From assembly GCF_022049065.2 (NCBI RefSeq), contig NZ_CP095744.1, positions 124,001-188,000 of the forward strand: a stretch of 64,000 bases of DNA, given 5' to 3'. This DNA is from Niallia sp. Man26. GTDB lineage: Bacteria > Bacillota > Bacilli > Bacillales > Cytobacillaceae. Numbering within the stretch: position 1 is the first letter of the stretch; each line of letters starts with the position of its first letter. Of this stretch, positions 31,914 to 40,703 are shown in pieces. The notes under the pieces were generated by a model, which was not told the DNA's origin, ran no database searches, and was given only the letters and a program-made list of their open reading frames with translations. Made by a program: the position numbers and the translations under genes.

Positions 31914-33104
31914 ATGAGTAAAATACCAGTCACAGTATTAAGCGGCTATTTAGGTGCAGGTAAAACAACCTTGCTGAATCATGTTTTAAATAACCGGGAA
32001 GGCATGAAGATTGCTGTCATCGTTAATGATATGAGTGAAGTAAATATTGATAGTGAAATAGTTCAAACAAAGGGCGGTTTTTCAAGAACAGAAGAGAAAT
32101 TGGTTGAATTGTCCAATGGGTGCATTTGCTGTACATTACGGGAAGACTTATTAATCGAGGTAGAGAAATTAGCTAATCAAGGGGATATTGACTACATCAT
32201 CATTGAATCATCAGGAATTAGTGAGCCCATTCCTGTAGCCCAAACCTTCTCCTATATCGATGACGAGTTAGGGATTGACCTGACAAGATTTTGCAGGCTG
32301 GATACAATGGTAACCGTTGTGGATGCAAACCGATTTTGGCATGACTATGAATCTGGTGATTCTTTGCTTGACCGCAAGGAAGCAGTCGGTGAAAATGATG
32401 AACGGAATATTGCTGATTTGCTTATTGATCAAATTGAATTTAGCAATATCCTTTTACTGAATAAATGTGACTTAGTAACAAAAGAGGCAGCCGCAAATCT
32501 AGAGAATGTCTTGAGAACTTTACAGCCTGAAGCAAAAATTATCCGCACGGAAAACAGTTTGATAGACATAAAGGAAATTATGAATACGAACAGATTTGAT
32601 TTTGAAAAAGCTAGTGAATCAGCAGGCTGGCTTAAAGAGTTACAAGCAGGACCTGCAGCACATACGCCAGAGACAGAGGAATATGGCGTAAGTTCTTTTG
32701 TTTATTACCGTAAGAGACCTTTTCATTCAGAACGATTCCATACATGGTGCAGCTCCATGCCGATGCAGATTGTCCGCGCAAAAGGAATTGCCTGGTGTGC
32801 TTCTCGCAATGATTTAGCATTATTGCTTTCACAAGCAGGACCATCTGTTAAGATTGAACCAATTTCTTATTGGGTTGCTTCTCTTCCTGAAAACAGACAA
32901 GCAGAGATTATTCAAAGTAACCCTCAGTTAATGGAGAATTGGGATAAGGAACACGGCGACCGACATACGAAACTAGTGTTTATTGGAATGGATTTAGATA
33001 TTGATGTCATCACGAAGGAATTAGATGAGTGTTTGTTGACAGAAGCTGAATACAACAGTGAATGGAACAAGCTGGAGGATCCCTATAATTGGGTGCTTTC
33101 ATAA
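31914..33104 (+). CDS. COG0523/ZNG1-type zinc metallochaperone GTPase (YciC-like)
   Basis: A 396-residue G3E GTPase. The Walker A is [18 protein letters not shown], the metal-binding CxCC motif is [14 protein letters not shown], the switch/Walker B region includes [16 protein letters not shown], and NKCDL is the guanine-specificity motif. The C-terminal CobW_C domain spans about residues 265-385 ([17 protein letters not shown]). Members under Zur control deliver zinc to client proteins during starvation; B. subtilis YciC is the model. Its place at the end of the L33-S14 zinc cluster supports this. GGGGGATGCGGT precedes the start and a strong terminator follows. Confidence 0.92.
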   Translation: MSKIPVTVLSGYLGAGKTTLLNHVLNNREGMKIAVIVNDMSEVNIDSEIVQTKGGFSRTEEKLVELSNGCICCTLREDLLIEVEKLANQGDIDYIIIESSGISEPIPVAQTFSYIDDELGIDLTRFCRLDTMVTVVDANRFWHDYESGDSLLDRKEAVGENDERNIADLLIDQIEFSNILLLNKCDLVTKEAAANLENVLRTLQPEAKIIRTENSLIDIKEIMNTNRFDFEKASESAGWLKELQAGPAAHTPETEEYGVSSFVYYRKRPFHSERFHTWCSSMPMQIVRAKGIAWCASRNDLALLLSQAGPSVKIEPISYWVASLPENRQAEIIQSNPQLMENWDKEHGDRHTKLVFIGMDLDIDVITKELDECLLTEAEYNSEWNKLEDPYNWVLS

Positions 33105-33105
33105 T

Positions 33106-33130
33106 TAAGCTGCTTTAAGCAGCTTTTTTT
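33106..33130 (+). terminator. Rho-independent terminator
   Basis: AAGCTGCTT / AAGCAGCTT stem, then a T tract, closing the zinc cluster. Confidence 0.9.
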
Positions 33131-33222
33131 ACGTTCTCAAAGAGGAGATGCTACCATTAGGTTCCGTATGGGAAATGAGTTATATTATAAATATAAATAT
33201 CTTAGAATGGGAAGTGTTTACG

Positions 33223-33669
33223 TTGAATTTCCGTAAAGCAACAAGACAGGATATTAAAGCAATGATGCATTTACGAAAAGCCCAATTAGTGGACGAAGGG
33301 TTAGAGGCAGATATAGATATTGACGAGGAACTGTATCATTTTTTTGAAAAACAGTTAAGTGGTGGGTCCTTAATTCAATATTTAGTAGAGGATGATGAGG
33401 AGGTTGTTGCATGTGGAGCTTTCATCATTTATCCATTTCCGCCAAGCTTTACGAACCGAAGTGGAAAAAGAGCGTATATAACCAATATGTATACTAATAA
33501 AGACTACCGAGGCAAAGGGATTGCTACAAAGCTATTAAAATTACTCGTTGAGGAAGCGAAGGAAGCAGGCATAAAAAAATTATGGCTTGGGGCTTCAGAG
33601 ATGGGCAGACCAGTTTATAAAAAATTTGGGTTTATCGAAACAGATGAGTATATGGAATTAAACATTTAG
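33223..33669 (+). CDS. GNAT family N-acetyltransferase
   Basis: A 148-residue GNAT protein, NFRKATRQDIKAMMHLRKAQ at the N-terminus. Motif A is NKDYRGKGIATKLLKLLVEEA with the R/Q-x-x-G-x-G/A acetyl-CoA loop; VYKKFGF is motif B. The start is assigned to TTG 33223 behind GGGAAGTG, because the homologous part begins there and a plausible -10 (TATATTATAAAT near 33181) lies upstream. An in-frame ATG at 33148 would add 25 residues of non-family sequence. The substrate is unknown. Confidence 0.8.
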   Translation: MNFRKATRQDIKAMMHLRKAQLVDEGLEADIDIDEELYHFFEKQLSGGSLIQYLVEDDEEVVACGAFIIYPFPPSFTNRSGKRAYITNMYTNKDYRGKGIATKLLKLLVEEAKEAGIKKLWLGASEMGRPVYKKFGFIETDEYMELNI

Positions 33670-33678
33670 GAGCTAAAG

Positions 33679-33714
33679 AAAAATGGCGGAGGGTATATAC
33701 CCTCCGCCATTTTT
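33679..33714. terminator. Bidirectional terminator
   Basis: An almost perfect palindrome (AAATGGCGGAGGGTATA and its complement) with T or A tracts on both sides lies between the converging GNAT and allophanate hydrolase genes. Confidence 0.93.
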
Positions 33715-35468
33715 CACTTTATGCTGCTTGCAACAAAATTTCGCCAGCCGCCAAAACTGGTTATGTCTAAACCAGTTTCCATTGCATTCGCTTCACATAG
33801 AAAGCCTTTAACTGCAGAGCCGTTTTCTAGCTCAATTGTTCCAAAGCAAAGTGGTGACGGAATCAGCGAGACAAATGAACCTAACTGGCTAATAGGCATT
33901 TCCCACAGCTCAACTTCGATGGCACTGCCTTTATCAGCACGAATAAGTCCTGGTTTATTTGGATTGGTCGTTAATTCTACCATTCGGTACTGTGCTGATG
34001 TTTTAGCTGGACCAATATAAACAGCTTGATGTTTTAGCATTTGCTTCTCTAATGAAAATCCTCTCATATGAAGTCCGCACACAGCCACCATTTCAGTGCT
34101 CCTTACTGTTGAAACAGAAATATTATTTAAATACAAATCAGAAAAGCCGATCAATAAATGTTCAGCGTAAGGGCCGGTAAATAGGGTGATACCAAATGGC
34201 AATGTTTCATCTGGAGCAACAGATGGGATGTTGATAGCAGATAAATCCAGTAAATTACAATGATTCGTAAAAGCCCCCATTTGGCTGTTTGTATGAATAG
34301 GATCTTTTCGCACATCCTCTCTGGACCAAGTACCACCGGCTGTTGGCATAATTAATACAGCATCCTGCAGGTCGAGATGGGCTTTCCGTTTATGAGCCTG
34401 CAGTGTATGCATAGCTTGAAAAACCGATGCTGCATTGTAGTCTTCTTTAGCACCTGTTCGCAAGACCGTTTCTGTTACAGCTAGTGCTGTATTTTTATGG
34501 GTTTCAATAAAACTTCCTAAATCAGACCATCTTTCGGCAACCCATGGCCCATCATATAAAACAGACGCTGCTTCCGATAAATAGCTGACATCTAATTTTT
34601 CGAGCGGTATATCCAATTTGTGCAGCTTCTCTAATGTATTCTGCCAGGCAATTTTATACTCGGCAGCAAACGGTCCGTAAAATTCTGGTGTTTGTTCAGG
34701 AATGAAGATTTTTTTCGGAAGAGCTGTCTTTTTACGCTCTACTTCTTTTGACCAAGAATCTTCTTCTTCAAAGCCTCGAACCACTTCATCAACAAGTATT
34801 GTATCAGAAATATTATGTGAAAATACTGTAACACAGTCAATGCTGGCACATGCCGGCACTACACCCTTAACTGGCCAGGCTCCGAGGCTTGGTTTGTATC
34901 CGATTAATCCGTTTAGTGCGGCAGGGACGCGGCCGGAGCCGGCTGTATCTGTGCCTAGGGAAAAAGCAGCCTGCCCTCTGGCAACAGATACAGCAGACCC
35001 AGAGCTGGAACCGCCGCTGATTAACTCTGGTCTTAATGCGTTTTTCGTTTCCCCAAAAGGGCTTCTAGTACCAACAAGGCCGGTAGCAAACTGGTCTAAA
35101 TTTGTTTTTCCTACTGGAATGGCACCTGCATCAATCAAACGCTGTACAATAACAGCACTTCTGTCTGGTGTATAAGCAAACTCCGCACATCCTGCCGTCG
35201 TTGGCACCCCTGCTAGATCTATATTATCTTTTATCGCAAACGGAATTCCCCATAGAGGAGCGTGTGAGCGCTCCATCTTGGATAGATTTTCTAAAAAGGG
35301 TCTAATGAAACTCCAGGAAGGGGGAGTTATCCATATATTCATATCTTTATCAGCTTCTGCTCTCTCTAAGATATGCTCGATAACATTCTCAGGAGTTAGT
35401 TTCCCTGACTCATAGTTTGCTTGTAATTCATGAATGGATAATTTCATTGGATACGGAATTGTTTGCAT
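33714..35468 (-). CDS. atzF: Allophanate hydrolase
   Basis: A 584-residue protein with an amidase-signature domain (about 1-440; GGSSSGSAVSVARG and TDTAGSGRVPAALNG with the Ser-cisSer-Lys triad, Lys in FAIKDNIDL) and the C-terminal AtzF domain (about 460-584; IGPAKTSAQYRMVEL, SPLCFGTIELENG). It hydrolyses allophanate to ammonia and CO2, the last step of guanidine or urea breakdown. ATG 35468 follows AAAGCGGTG; an in-frame GTG lies nine bases upstream. It overlaps the 3' end of the carboxylase gene by 41 bases, indicating translational coupling in the guanidine operon. Confidence 0.93.
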   Translation of the reverse strand: MQTIPYPMKLSIHELQANYESGKLTPENVIEHILERAEADKDMNIWITPPSWSFIRPFLENLSKMERSHAPLWGIPFAIKDNIDLAGVPTTAGCAEFAYTPDRSAVIVQRLIDAGAIPVGKTNLDQFATGLVGTRSPFGETKNALRPELISGGSSSGSAVSVARGQAAFSLGTDTAGSGRVPAALNGLIGYKPSLGAWPVKGVVPACASIDCVTVFSHNISDTILVDEVVRGFEEEDSWSKEVERKKTALPKKIFIPEQTPEFYGPFAAEYKIAWQNTLEKLHKLDIPLEKLDVSYLSEAASVLYDGPWVAERWSDLGSFIETHKNTALAVTETVLRTGAKEDYNAASVFQAMHTLQAHKRKAHLDLQDAVLIMPTAGGTWSREDVRKDPIHTNSQMGAFTNHCNLLDLSAINIPSVAPDETLPFGITLFTGPYAEHLLIGFSDLYLNNISVSTVRSTEMVAVCGLHMRGFSLEKQMLKHQAVYIGPAKTSAQYRMVELTTNPNKPGLIRADKGSAIEVELWEMPISQLGSFVSLIPSPLCFGTIELENGSAVKGFLCEANAMETGLDITSFGGWRNFVASSIK

Positions 35469-38400
35469 TATTATCACCGCTTTCTGCTTTTTTAATAGAA
35501 ATAATCAGCTGGCCTGCATGGACTTCTTCACCAGGTACAACATGTACAGCCTCAATTGCTCCATCAAATGGGGCAAGCTGAGGAAACTCCATTTTCATGC
35601 TTTCCTCAATTATTAGCGGATCTCCTTTTTTGACAACATCACCAGCAGACACGAGAACCTTCCAAACACTGCCTGGCATCGAACTGCGGACTGCTTCAGC
35701 ACCTTCTGGAAGTGTTTCTTCCGTCTGCGGTGTTTGCTCTGTTTCAGAAACATATTCAGCAAGACCAAGCTCCTGCCATCTTTCCCTCTCCTGATGGAAG
35801 GCAGTCTGCTGTGTGCTTCTGAATTCATTGGTGCTTTTTTTGATGGATTCAAGGAAAGCTAAGTAATCTCCAAGTTTAAAGGTTGTTTCTGTTATCTCAA
35901 TCTCAAAACGGCCGCGCGGGAAGTCTTCGCGCATTTCCAGCAATTCATCTGCAGTGACTGGATAAAACGATATTTGGTCAAAGAAGCGAAGCAGCCAAGG
36001 CTTGCCTTGCCGGAAGCTTTCTGTTTCTCGTTGCTTATTCCAAACTTGAACAGTACGGCCGACAAACTGGTAGCCGCCAGGACCTTCCATCCCGTAGACA
36101 CACATATACGCTCCGCCGATGCCGACTGCATTTTCCGGTGTCCAAGTTCGCGCAGGATTGTATTTTGTCGTAACTAAACGGTGCCTTGGGTCTAGTGGTG
36201 TTGCTACTGGCGCACCGAGATAGACATCCCCAAGTCCTAGTACAAGATAATTTGCGTCAAATACAATCCTTTTTACATCATCTATATTGTCTAATCCGTT
36301 AACGCGTCGAATAAATTCAAGATTGCTAGGACACCAAGGCGCATCTGGTCTCACATTCTTCTGATAGCGGTCAATCGCAAGCTGTGTTGCTGGATCATCC
36401 CAAGAGAGGGGAAGACGGACAATGCGTGATGGCACTTCTATTTCTTCCAATGGCGGCAATGTTTCGTTAATGGCCGCGATTTTTTTACTTAGTTCGATTA
36501 CAGACATTTGAGCTGGATTAATATGGACTTGTAAGGAACGAATTCCTGGCGTTAAATCAACAACAGGGAGGCTTGTATCAGCTTGTATTGCCTCCATTAA
36601 AGCATGGACTTGAAAGCGGAGAAGCAAGTCAAGTTCCATCTCGCCATATTCTATGAGCACATGCTTATCACCAGCTGCTCTGATTACCAGTGGAAATCTT
36701 TCTTTTGACTGCTCAAGCAGGATAGGATAGTCAGGTGTCAGCTCGTTTGTCTGTTTGTTCAGCTCTGGCAGTAATAAATTTTCCTCCATACAGATATTTT
36801 CAAGGTATTGTTCCTGTGCATGGCGTAGAGCTTCGGCTTCTTCCAATGTAATCAGCTTAAAGCGGATGCGGTCGCCTGGATGAAGCTGGCCAATCTTCCA
36901 AAATTCAGCTGAAGCGGTTGTAACAGGACAGATAAATCCTCCAAGACTAGGACCATCCGGACCGAGCAAGATTGGCATATCTCCAGTTAAATCAAGGGTT
37001 CCCACTGCATAAGCATTATCATGGATATTTGATGGATGCAAACCTGCTTCTCCGCCATCTGTTCGTGCCCAGAGGGGAGAAGGGCCGATTAAGCGCACAC
37101 CTGTACGAGAACTGTTAAAGTGTACCTCCCAGCTTACGTCTGTTAACTGCTGCAAATATTCTGGCAGTAAAAATTCTGTTGTGCAGTGGGGACCAGGAAT
37201 AACACCAATCGTCCACTCTTTTTTAAAATGAGGCTGACTGTTACAAGCAAGAGTGTTCACTTTTGGGGCAGAAGTGACCTTAACAGATAATACGTCACCA
37301 GTCCGCAAAGCTCTGCCTCCATGCCCTCCGAATCCGCCGAGTGTGAAAGTTGCTGCACTGCCAAGGTTTAGAGGCATATCCAAGCCGCCTGCAACGAGTA
37401 AGTAAGTGCGCATGCCTGTTTCTGCTTCACTAAACCGTAACACTTGATTCCGTTTCGCATGAATAACTGTATACATCGGGATAATATTATCATCAAGGAC
37501 GGCGTGCATATCAGCTCCAGTTATACAAAATGCGATATCACCACGGAAACGGTACGTTCCGCCGCGAAGTGTTAATTCCAGACCTGCTGACGATTCTGCG
37601 TTTCCTAACAGCTTGTTGCCAATGCGGAAGGATAGAGGATCCATCGGCCCACATGGTGGAACGCCAACATCCCAATGGCCGATTCTGCCTGGCCAGTCTT
37701 GCACTGTTGTTTGAATCCCGCCGTCCAGCACCTCAACTGCCTGTTCAGCAGGGGAGAATCCGTCCAGCATCCGTGTATGAACGAGACCGCTCTTGCAGCT
37801 GTCCTCCACTAACAAGGAGCGAATATAGGAAATATTCGTTGTCACACCATAAAAGCGAGTGTCTCCAAGAGCTTTGTGCAGTTTTCCTAGCGCTTCTTCC
37901 CGTGTATTTCCATGGACGATGATCTTTGCCAACATAGGATCGTATAGGGAGGTGATTTGAATGCCATCTCGCACCCATGTTTCAATTCGGGCATCTTCTG
38001 GTAACCGAACATGATCAAGTTGACCGCCGCTTGGACGGAAGTCGTTCAGACAATCTTCTGCATAAATGCGGGCCTGTATGCTGTGCCCAACAGGTTGTTT
38101 AGACAATTCATCAAGTCCACGCAAGTCGCCTGCAGATTCCCGAATCATCCATTCCACTAAATCAATGCTAAGAACTTCTTCGGTAACACCATGTTCAACT
38201 TGCAGACGGGTATTTACTTCAAGAAAATAGAATTGCTGGCTGTTCGGATCATACAGAAACTCAACCGTTCCAGCACTTCGATAACCAACTTCTTCTGCAA
38301 GGCGTTTAGCTGCTTGGTGCATCTGCGCGCGGATAGTCGCAGAAAGAAGGGGAGCGGGGCTTTCCTCGACAACTTTTTGGTTGCGGCGCTGAATGGAACA

Positions 38401-39081
38401 GTCACGTTCACCTAGTGCTGTTACTTCGCCATATTCATTGCCGAAAATCTGCACCTCCACATGCCGGGCTTTTTGGATATATTTTTCCAGAAATACACCG
38501 CCGTTATTGAAGTTCGACTTTGCCAATCGGCTTACTGATTCAAATGCCTGCTGCAGGGCGGACTCGTCTTCACACACTCGCATCCCGATTCCGCCGCCGC
38601 CAGCAGTGCTTTTTAGCATCACTGGATAGCCAATGCTGGCGGCCGAGGTAAGCGCTGTTGGCAGATCGGTAATTAGCGATGTGCCAGGCAGCATCGGAAC
38701 ATTAGCTTTTTTAGCAATTTCCCGCGCAGAGTGCTTTAAGCCAAATAGCTCTATTTGTTCAGGTGTTGGTCCGATAAAGGAGATGCCATTTTCAAAGCAC
38801 GTTCTTGCAAAATCAGCATTTTCACTTAAAAATCCGTAGCCTGGATGAATTGCTTGAGCTCCTGTATCTTTGGCAATCTTAAGGAGCAACTCGGCGTTCA
38901 AGTAAGAGTCTTTTGCCGCCCCTTCACCAATCAAAACCGCTTCATCTGCTAGATCAACGTGCAGGCTGTCTTGGTCTGCTTTTGTGTATACGGCAACAGA
39001 AGCAATTCCTAATTTTTTTAGAGTGCGCTCAATCCGAACTGCTATAGCACCTCTGTTTGCTATCAATACTTTTGAATACAT
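35428..39081 (-). CDS. Guanidine carboxylase (urea carboxylase family), biotin-dependent
   Basis: A 1217-residue single-chain enzyme. It contains biotin carboxylase (about 1-450; KVLIANRGAIAVR, LKSTAGGGGIGMRV, QRRNQKVVEESPAP), a KipA-like/AHS2 domain (about 465-770), a KipI-like/AHS1 domain (about 800-1010) forming the carboxyltransferase, and a biotinyl domain with Lys in EESMKMEF (about residue 1163). Family knowledge: when under a guanidine-I riboswitch together with DUF1989 proteins, such enzymes prefer guanidine and form carboxyguanidine. True urea carboxylase cannot be excluded from sequence alone. ATG 39081 follows AAAGGAGTG and lies inside the preceding gene by 19 bases. Confidence 0.93.
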   Translation of the reverse strand: MYSKVLIANRGAIAVRIERTLKKLGIASVAVYTKADQDSLHVDLADEAVLIGEGAAKDSYLNAELLLKIAKDTGAQAIHPGYGFLSENADFARTCFENGISFIGPTPEQIELFGLKHSAREIAKKANVPMLPGTSLITDLPTALTSAASIGYPVMLKSTAGGGGIGMRVCEDESALQQAFESVSRLAKSNFNNGGVFLEKYIQKARHVEVQIFGNEYGEVTALGERDCSIQRRNQKVVEESPAPLLSATIRAQMHQAAKRLAEEVGYRSAGTVEFLYDPNSQQFYFLEVNTRLQVEHGVTEEVLSIDLVEWMIRESAGDLRGLDELSKQPVGHSIQARIYAEDCLNDFRPSGGQLDHVRLPEDARIETWVRDGIQITSLYDPMLAKIIVHGNTREEALGKLHKALGDTRFYGVTTNISYIRSLLVEDSCKSGLVHTRMLDGFSPAEQAVEVLDGGIQTTVQDWPGRIGHWDVGVPPCGPMDPLSFRIGNKLLGNAESSAGLELTLRGGTYRFRGDIAFCITGADMHAVLDDNIIPMYTVIHAKRNQVLRFSEAETGMRTYLLVAGGLDMPLNLGSAATFTLGGFGGHGGRALRTGDVLSVKVTSAPKVNTLACNSQPHFKKEWTIGVIPGPHCTTEFLLPEYLQQLTDVSWEVHFNSSRTGVRLIGPSPLWARTDGGEAGLHPSNIHDNAYAVGTLDLTGDMPILLGPDGPSLGGFICPVTTASAEFWKIGQLHPGDRIRFKLITLEEAEALRHAQEQYLENICMEENLLLPELNKQTNELTPDYPILLEQSKERFPLVIRAAGDKHVLIEYGEMELDLLLRFQVHALMEAIQADTSLPVVDLTPGIRSLQVHINPAQMSVIELSKKIAAINETLPPLEEIEVPSRIVRLPLSWDDPATQLAIDRYQKNVRPDAPWCPSNLEFIRRVNGLDNIDDVKRIVFDANYLVLGLGDVYLGAPVATPLDPRHRLVTTKYNPARTWTPENAVGIGGAYMCVYGMEGPGGYQFVGRTVQVWNKQRETESFRQGKPWLLRFFDQISFYPVTADELLEMREDFPRGRFEIEITETTFKLGDYLAFLESIKKSTNEFRSTQQTAFHQERERWQELGLAEYVSETEQTPQTEETLPEGAEAVRSSMPGSVWKVLVSAGDVVKKGDPLIIEESMKMEFPQLAPFDGAIEAVHVVPGEEVHAGQLIISIKKAESGDNNANNSVSNEIIHS

Positions 39082-39098
39082 TGCTGTCACTCCTTTTG

Positions 39099-39749
39099 TC
39101 ATTTGTCCCAAACTAGCACCTGAATAGGTGTTGGATTATAAGCATTGCATGGATTGTTTAGTTGAGGGCAATTGCTGATTAAGACAAGCACCCGGCAGAT
39201 TGCCTGCATTTCTACATAATAGCCTTGTGCCGAAACACCATCAGCAAATGTTAATCCGCCGTCAGGAGTTACCGGAACATTCATAAAAAAGTTCACATTT
39301 GGTGCCAAGTCCCGTTTAGAGAGGCGCGGTTCATTCTTTGAGAGCTGAAGCATGAATGTATCTCGGCAATTGTGCATCGGTAAAGTCTCATGGGCATAAC
39401 GAACGGTATTGCTTTGGGCAGAACAGGCGCCTCCGAGCGTATCATGATTTCCGCAAGTATCTGCTATTATTTTAACAAGCTCTTTGCCGGATTCAGCTAA
39501 CAGCACGGAACCAGCAGTTAAGTAGATATTGCTTTGATTTGTGATCGTATTGACAGCACTATAATGGTCTGTCGGATTGTCGGCATCATAAAAAAGTGTG
39601 TCTGCGGCCTGGTTTCCTTCCAAATCAACAATGCGAAGGACTTGCCCAGGTTCAAGTGTATATGTCCAGCCGTCACCTGCTTCGATTGTTTTATTAAAAA
39701 AAGCATTTTCTTGTTTGCGGTTGCTTTCAATCCGGCTTAATATGGCCAT
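39099..39749 (-). CDS. cgdB: Carboxyguanidine deiminase subunit (DUF1989, UAAP2 type)
   Basis: A 216-residue DUF1989 protein (urea amidolyase associated protein 2). It shows GWTYTLEPGQVLRIVDLEGNQAADTLFY and the Cys-containing CGNHDTLGGACSAQSN and MHNCRDTF stretches, probably binding metal. In Pseudomonas the two DUF1989 subunits CgdA and CgdB form a heteromeric deiminase converting carboxyguanidine to allophanate, linking the carboxylase and allophanate hydrolase. Its stop and the neighbouring start overlap on both sides, as expected in one operon. The subunit letter is assigned by analogy. Confidence 0.87.
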   Translation of the reverse strand: MAILSRIESNRKQENAFFNKTIEAGDGWTYTLEPGQVLRIVDLEGNQAADTLFYDADNPTDHYSAVNTITNQSNIYLTAGSVLLAESGKELVKIIADTCGNHDTLGGACSAQSNTVRYAHETLPMHNCRDTFMLQLSKNEPRLSKRDLAPNVNFFMNVPVTPDGGLTFADGVSAQGYYVEMQAICRVLVLISNCPQLNNPCNAYNPTPIQVLVWDK

Positions 39750-40477
39750 TATTTAATTCCTCCTTCAAGTAAGGCTGCATAATCCCATGTATTTTCAAAG
39801 GCACGCTTGTTTTCTGGACAAAAATTCAAACATAAATCATCATCGGAAAGTTTGCCTGCATCTGTTATCTCTATCTTTATAGGTACAGAGGGATAGTTTA
39901 TTGTTTGGTTTAAAGCGTTTGGTGTATTGGATACAATAAGCAGAACGTCTTGCTCCGTTCTTAATGTGATATAATCCCCTTTTTTAGCATGTGCTGGCAC
40001 GAAATGCATGTTTCCATCCTCTGTGCAGTAAACCTTAGAAAATAAGTTGACTGCCGGAACAAGATCACGGACGGACAATCCATTACGAAAAAGCTCGACG
40101 GCGAAATTTTCCTCTCCGCTTCGGTACCATTCATTTCGATTATCTTGATAAGTGGTTTTTCCGTAGCGTTCATCAACAATACGTCGCGTTATATAGCCGG
40201 AAATAGTATCATGCCAGCCAAGTGAATCATCTGTAATACTTGTAAGTACACGGCCGTTATCACTCATCAGCACATGGCCCTTTGTTAAATGAGAAGTGTG
40301 CTGTGCCTTTAACGTGTCCGGCATATTGTACCGTTCTGCAGTATCGGATGCTGAGTACAAAAGCAGAGAAATATTAGCGCCATCTTCCAGTGCAGTAAAC
40401 TTGATTGATTTTCCTCGTTTGATTGTGCCGGACCATTTACCTCCGCCAGGAACATACTTCATAACGTTTAGCTTCAT
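39749..40477 (-). CDS. cgdA: Carboxyguanidine deiminase subunit (DUF1989, UAAP1 type)
   Basis: A 242-residue DUF1989 protein (urea amidolyase associated protein 1). It has KYVPGGGKWSGTIKRGKSIKFTALEDGANISLLLY and RNEWYRSGEENFAVELFRNGLSVRDLVPAVNLFSKV. The start is ATG 40477 behind AAGGAGG; the longer frame to 40516 runs into the riboswitch terminator. It is the first gene of the guanidine operon, 17 bases downstream of the terminator hairpin controlled by the guanidine-I riboswitch. It acts with the UAAP2-type protein. Confidence 0.87.
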   Translation of the reverse strand: MKLNVMKYVPGGGKWSGTIKRGKSIKFTALEDGANISLLLYSASDTAERYNMPDTLKAQHTSHLTKGHVLMSDNGRVLTSITDDSLGWHDTISGYITRRIVDERYGKTTYQDNRNEWYRSGEENFAVELFRNGLSVRDLVPAVNLFSKVYCTEDGNMHFVPAHAKKGDYITLRTEQDVLLIVSNTPNALNQTINYPSVPIKIEITDAGKLSDDDLCLNFCPENKRAFENTWDYAALLEGGIK

Positions 40478-40493
40478 AATTAACCTCCTTGAA

Positions 40494-40546
40494 ATGAAAA
40501 AAGGACAAAAGCACATAGGAGATAATCTCCCAGGCTTTTGTCCTTC
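40494..40546 (-). terminator. Riboswitch-controlled terminator
   Basis: On the minus strand, AAGGACAAAAGC pairs with GCTTTTGTCCTT across a 20-odd base loop and is followed by a T tract, directly 3' of the guanidine-I aptamer and before cgdA. Guanidine binding is expected to prevent its formation. Confidence 0.9.
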
Positions 40547-40626
40547 CGTGTATACAGCACTTGCTGTACGCTCTCTCTCGGACCAGTCTTTAAAGCGAAT
40601 AACTTTAAACGGAACCCTAGACAGCT
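40544..40626 (-). promoter_or_regulatory. Guanidine-I riboswitch (ykkC class) of the catabolic operon
   Basis: Read on the minus strand, the region contains the class hallmarks CTAGGGTTCCG, ACTGGTCCGAGAGA and the closing ACACGG in order, followed at once by an intrinsic terminator. Guanidine-I riboswitches turn genes on when guanidine is bound. This copy lies in front of cgdA-cgdB-carboxylase-atzF. Confidence 0.95.
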
Positions 40627-40703
40627 TTTTGTTTCCAACTCTTAAGTGGAAACCTTTATTAAGATCTTGAGTAAAAGTATAACAATTCTGAAAATAAAAA
40701 CTA

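Noticed and set aside
34702..35175. 157-codon frame on the strand opposite allophanate hydrolase
   Set aside because: Mirror frame of a well-supported gene; no ribosome site and no domain. The same reasoning removes 37530-37922, 33721-34020, 40296-40670, 11028-11417 and other antisense frames.
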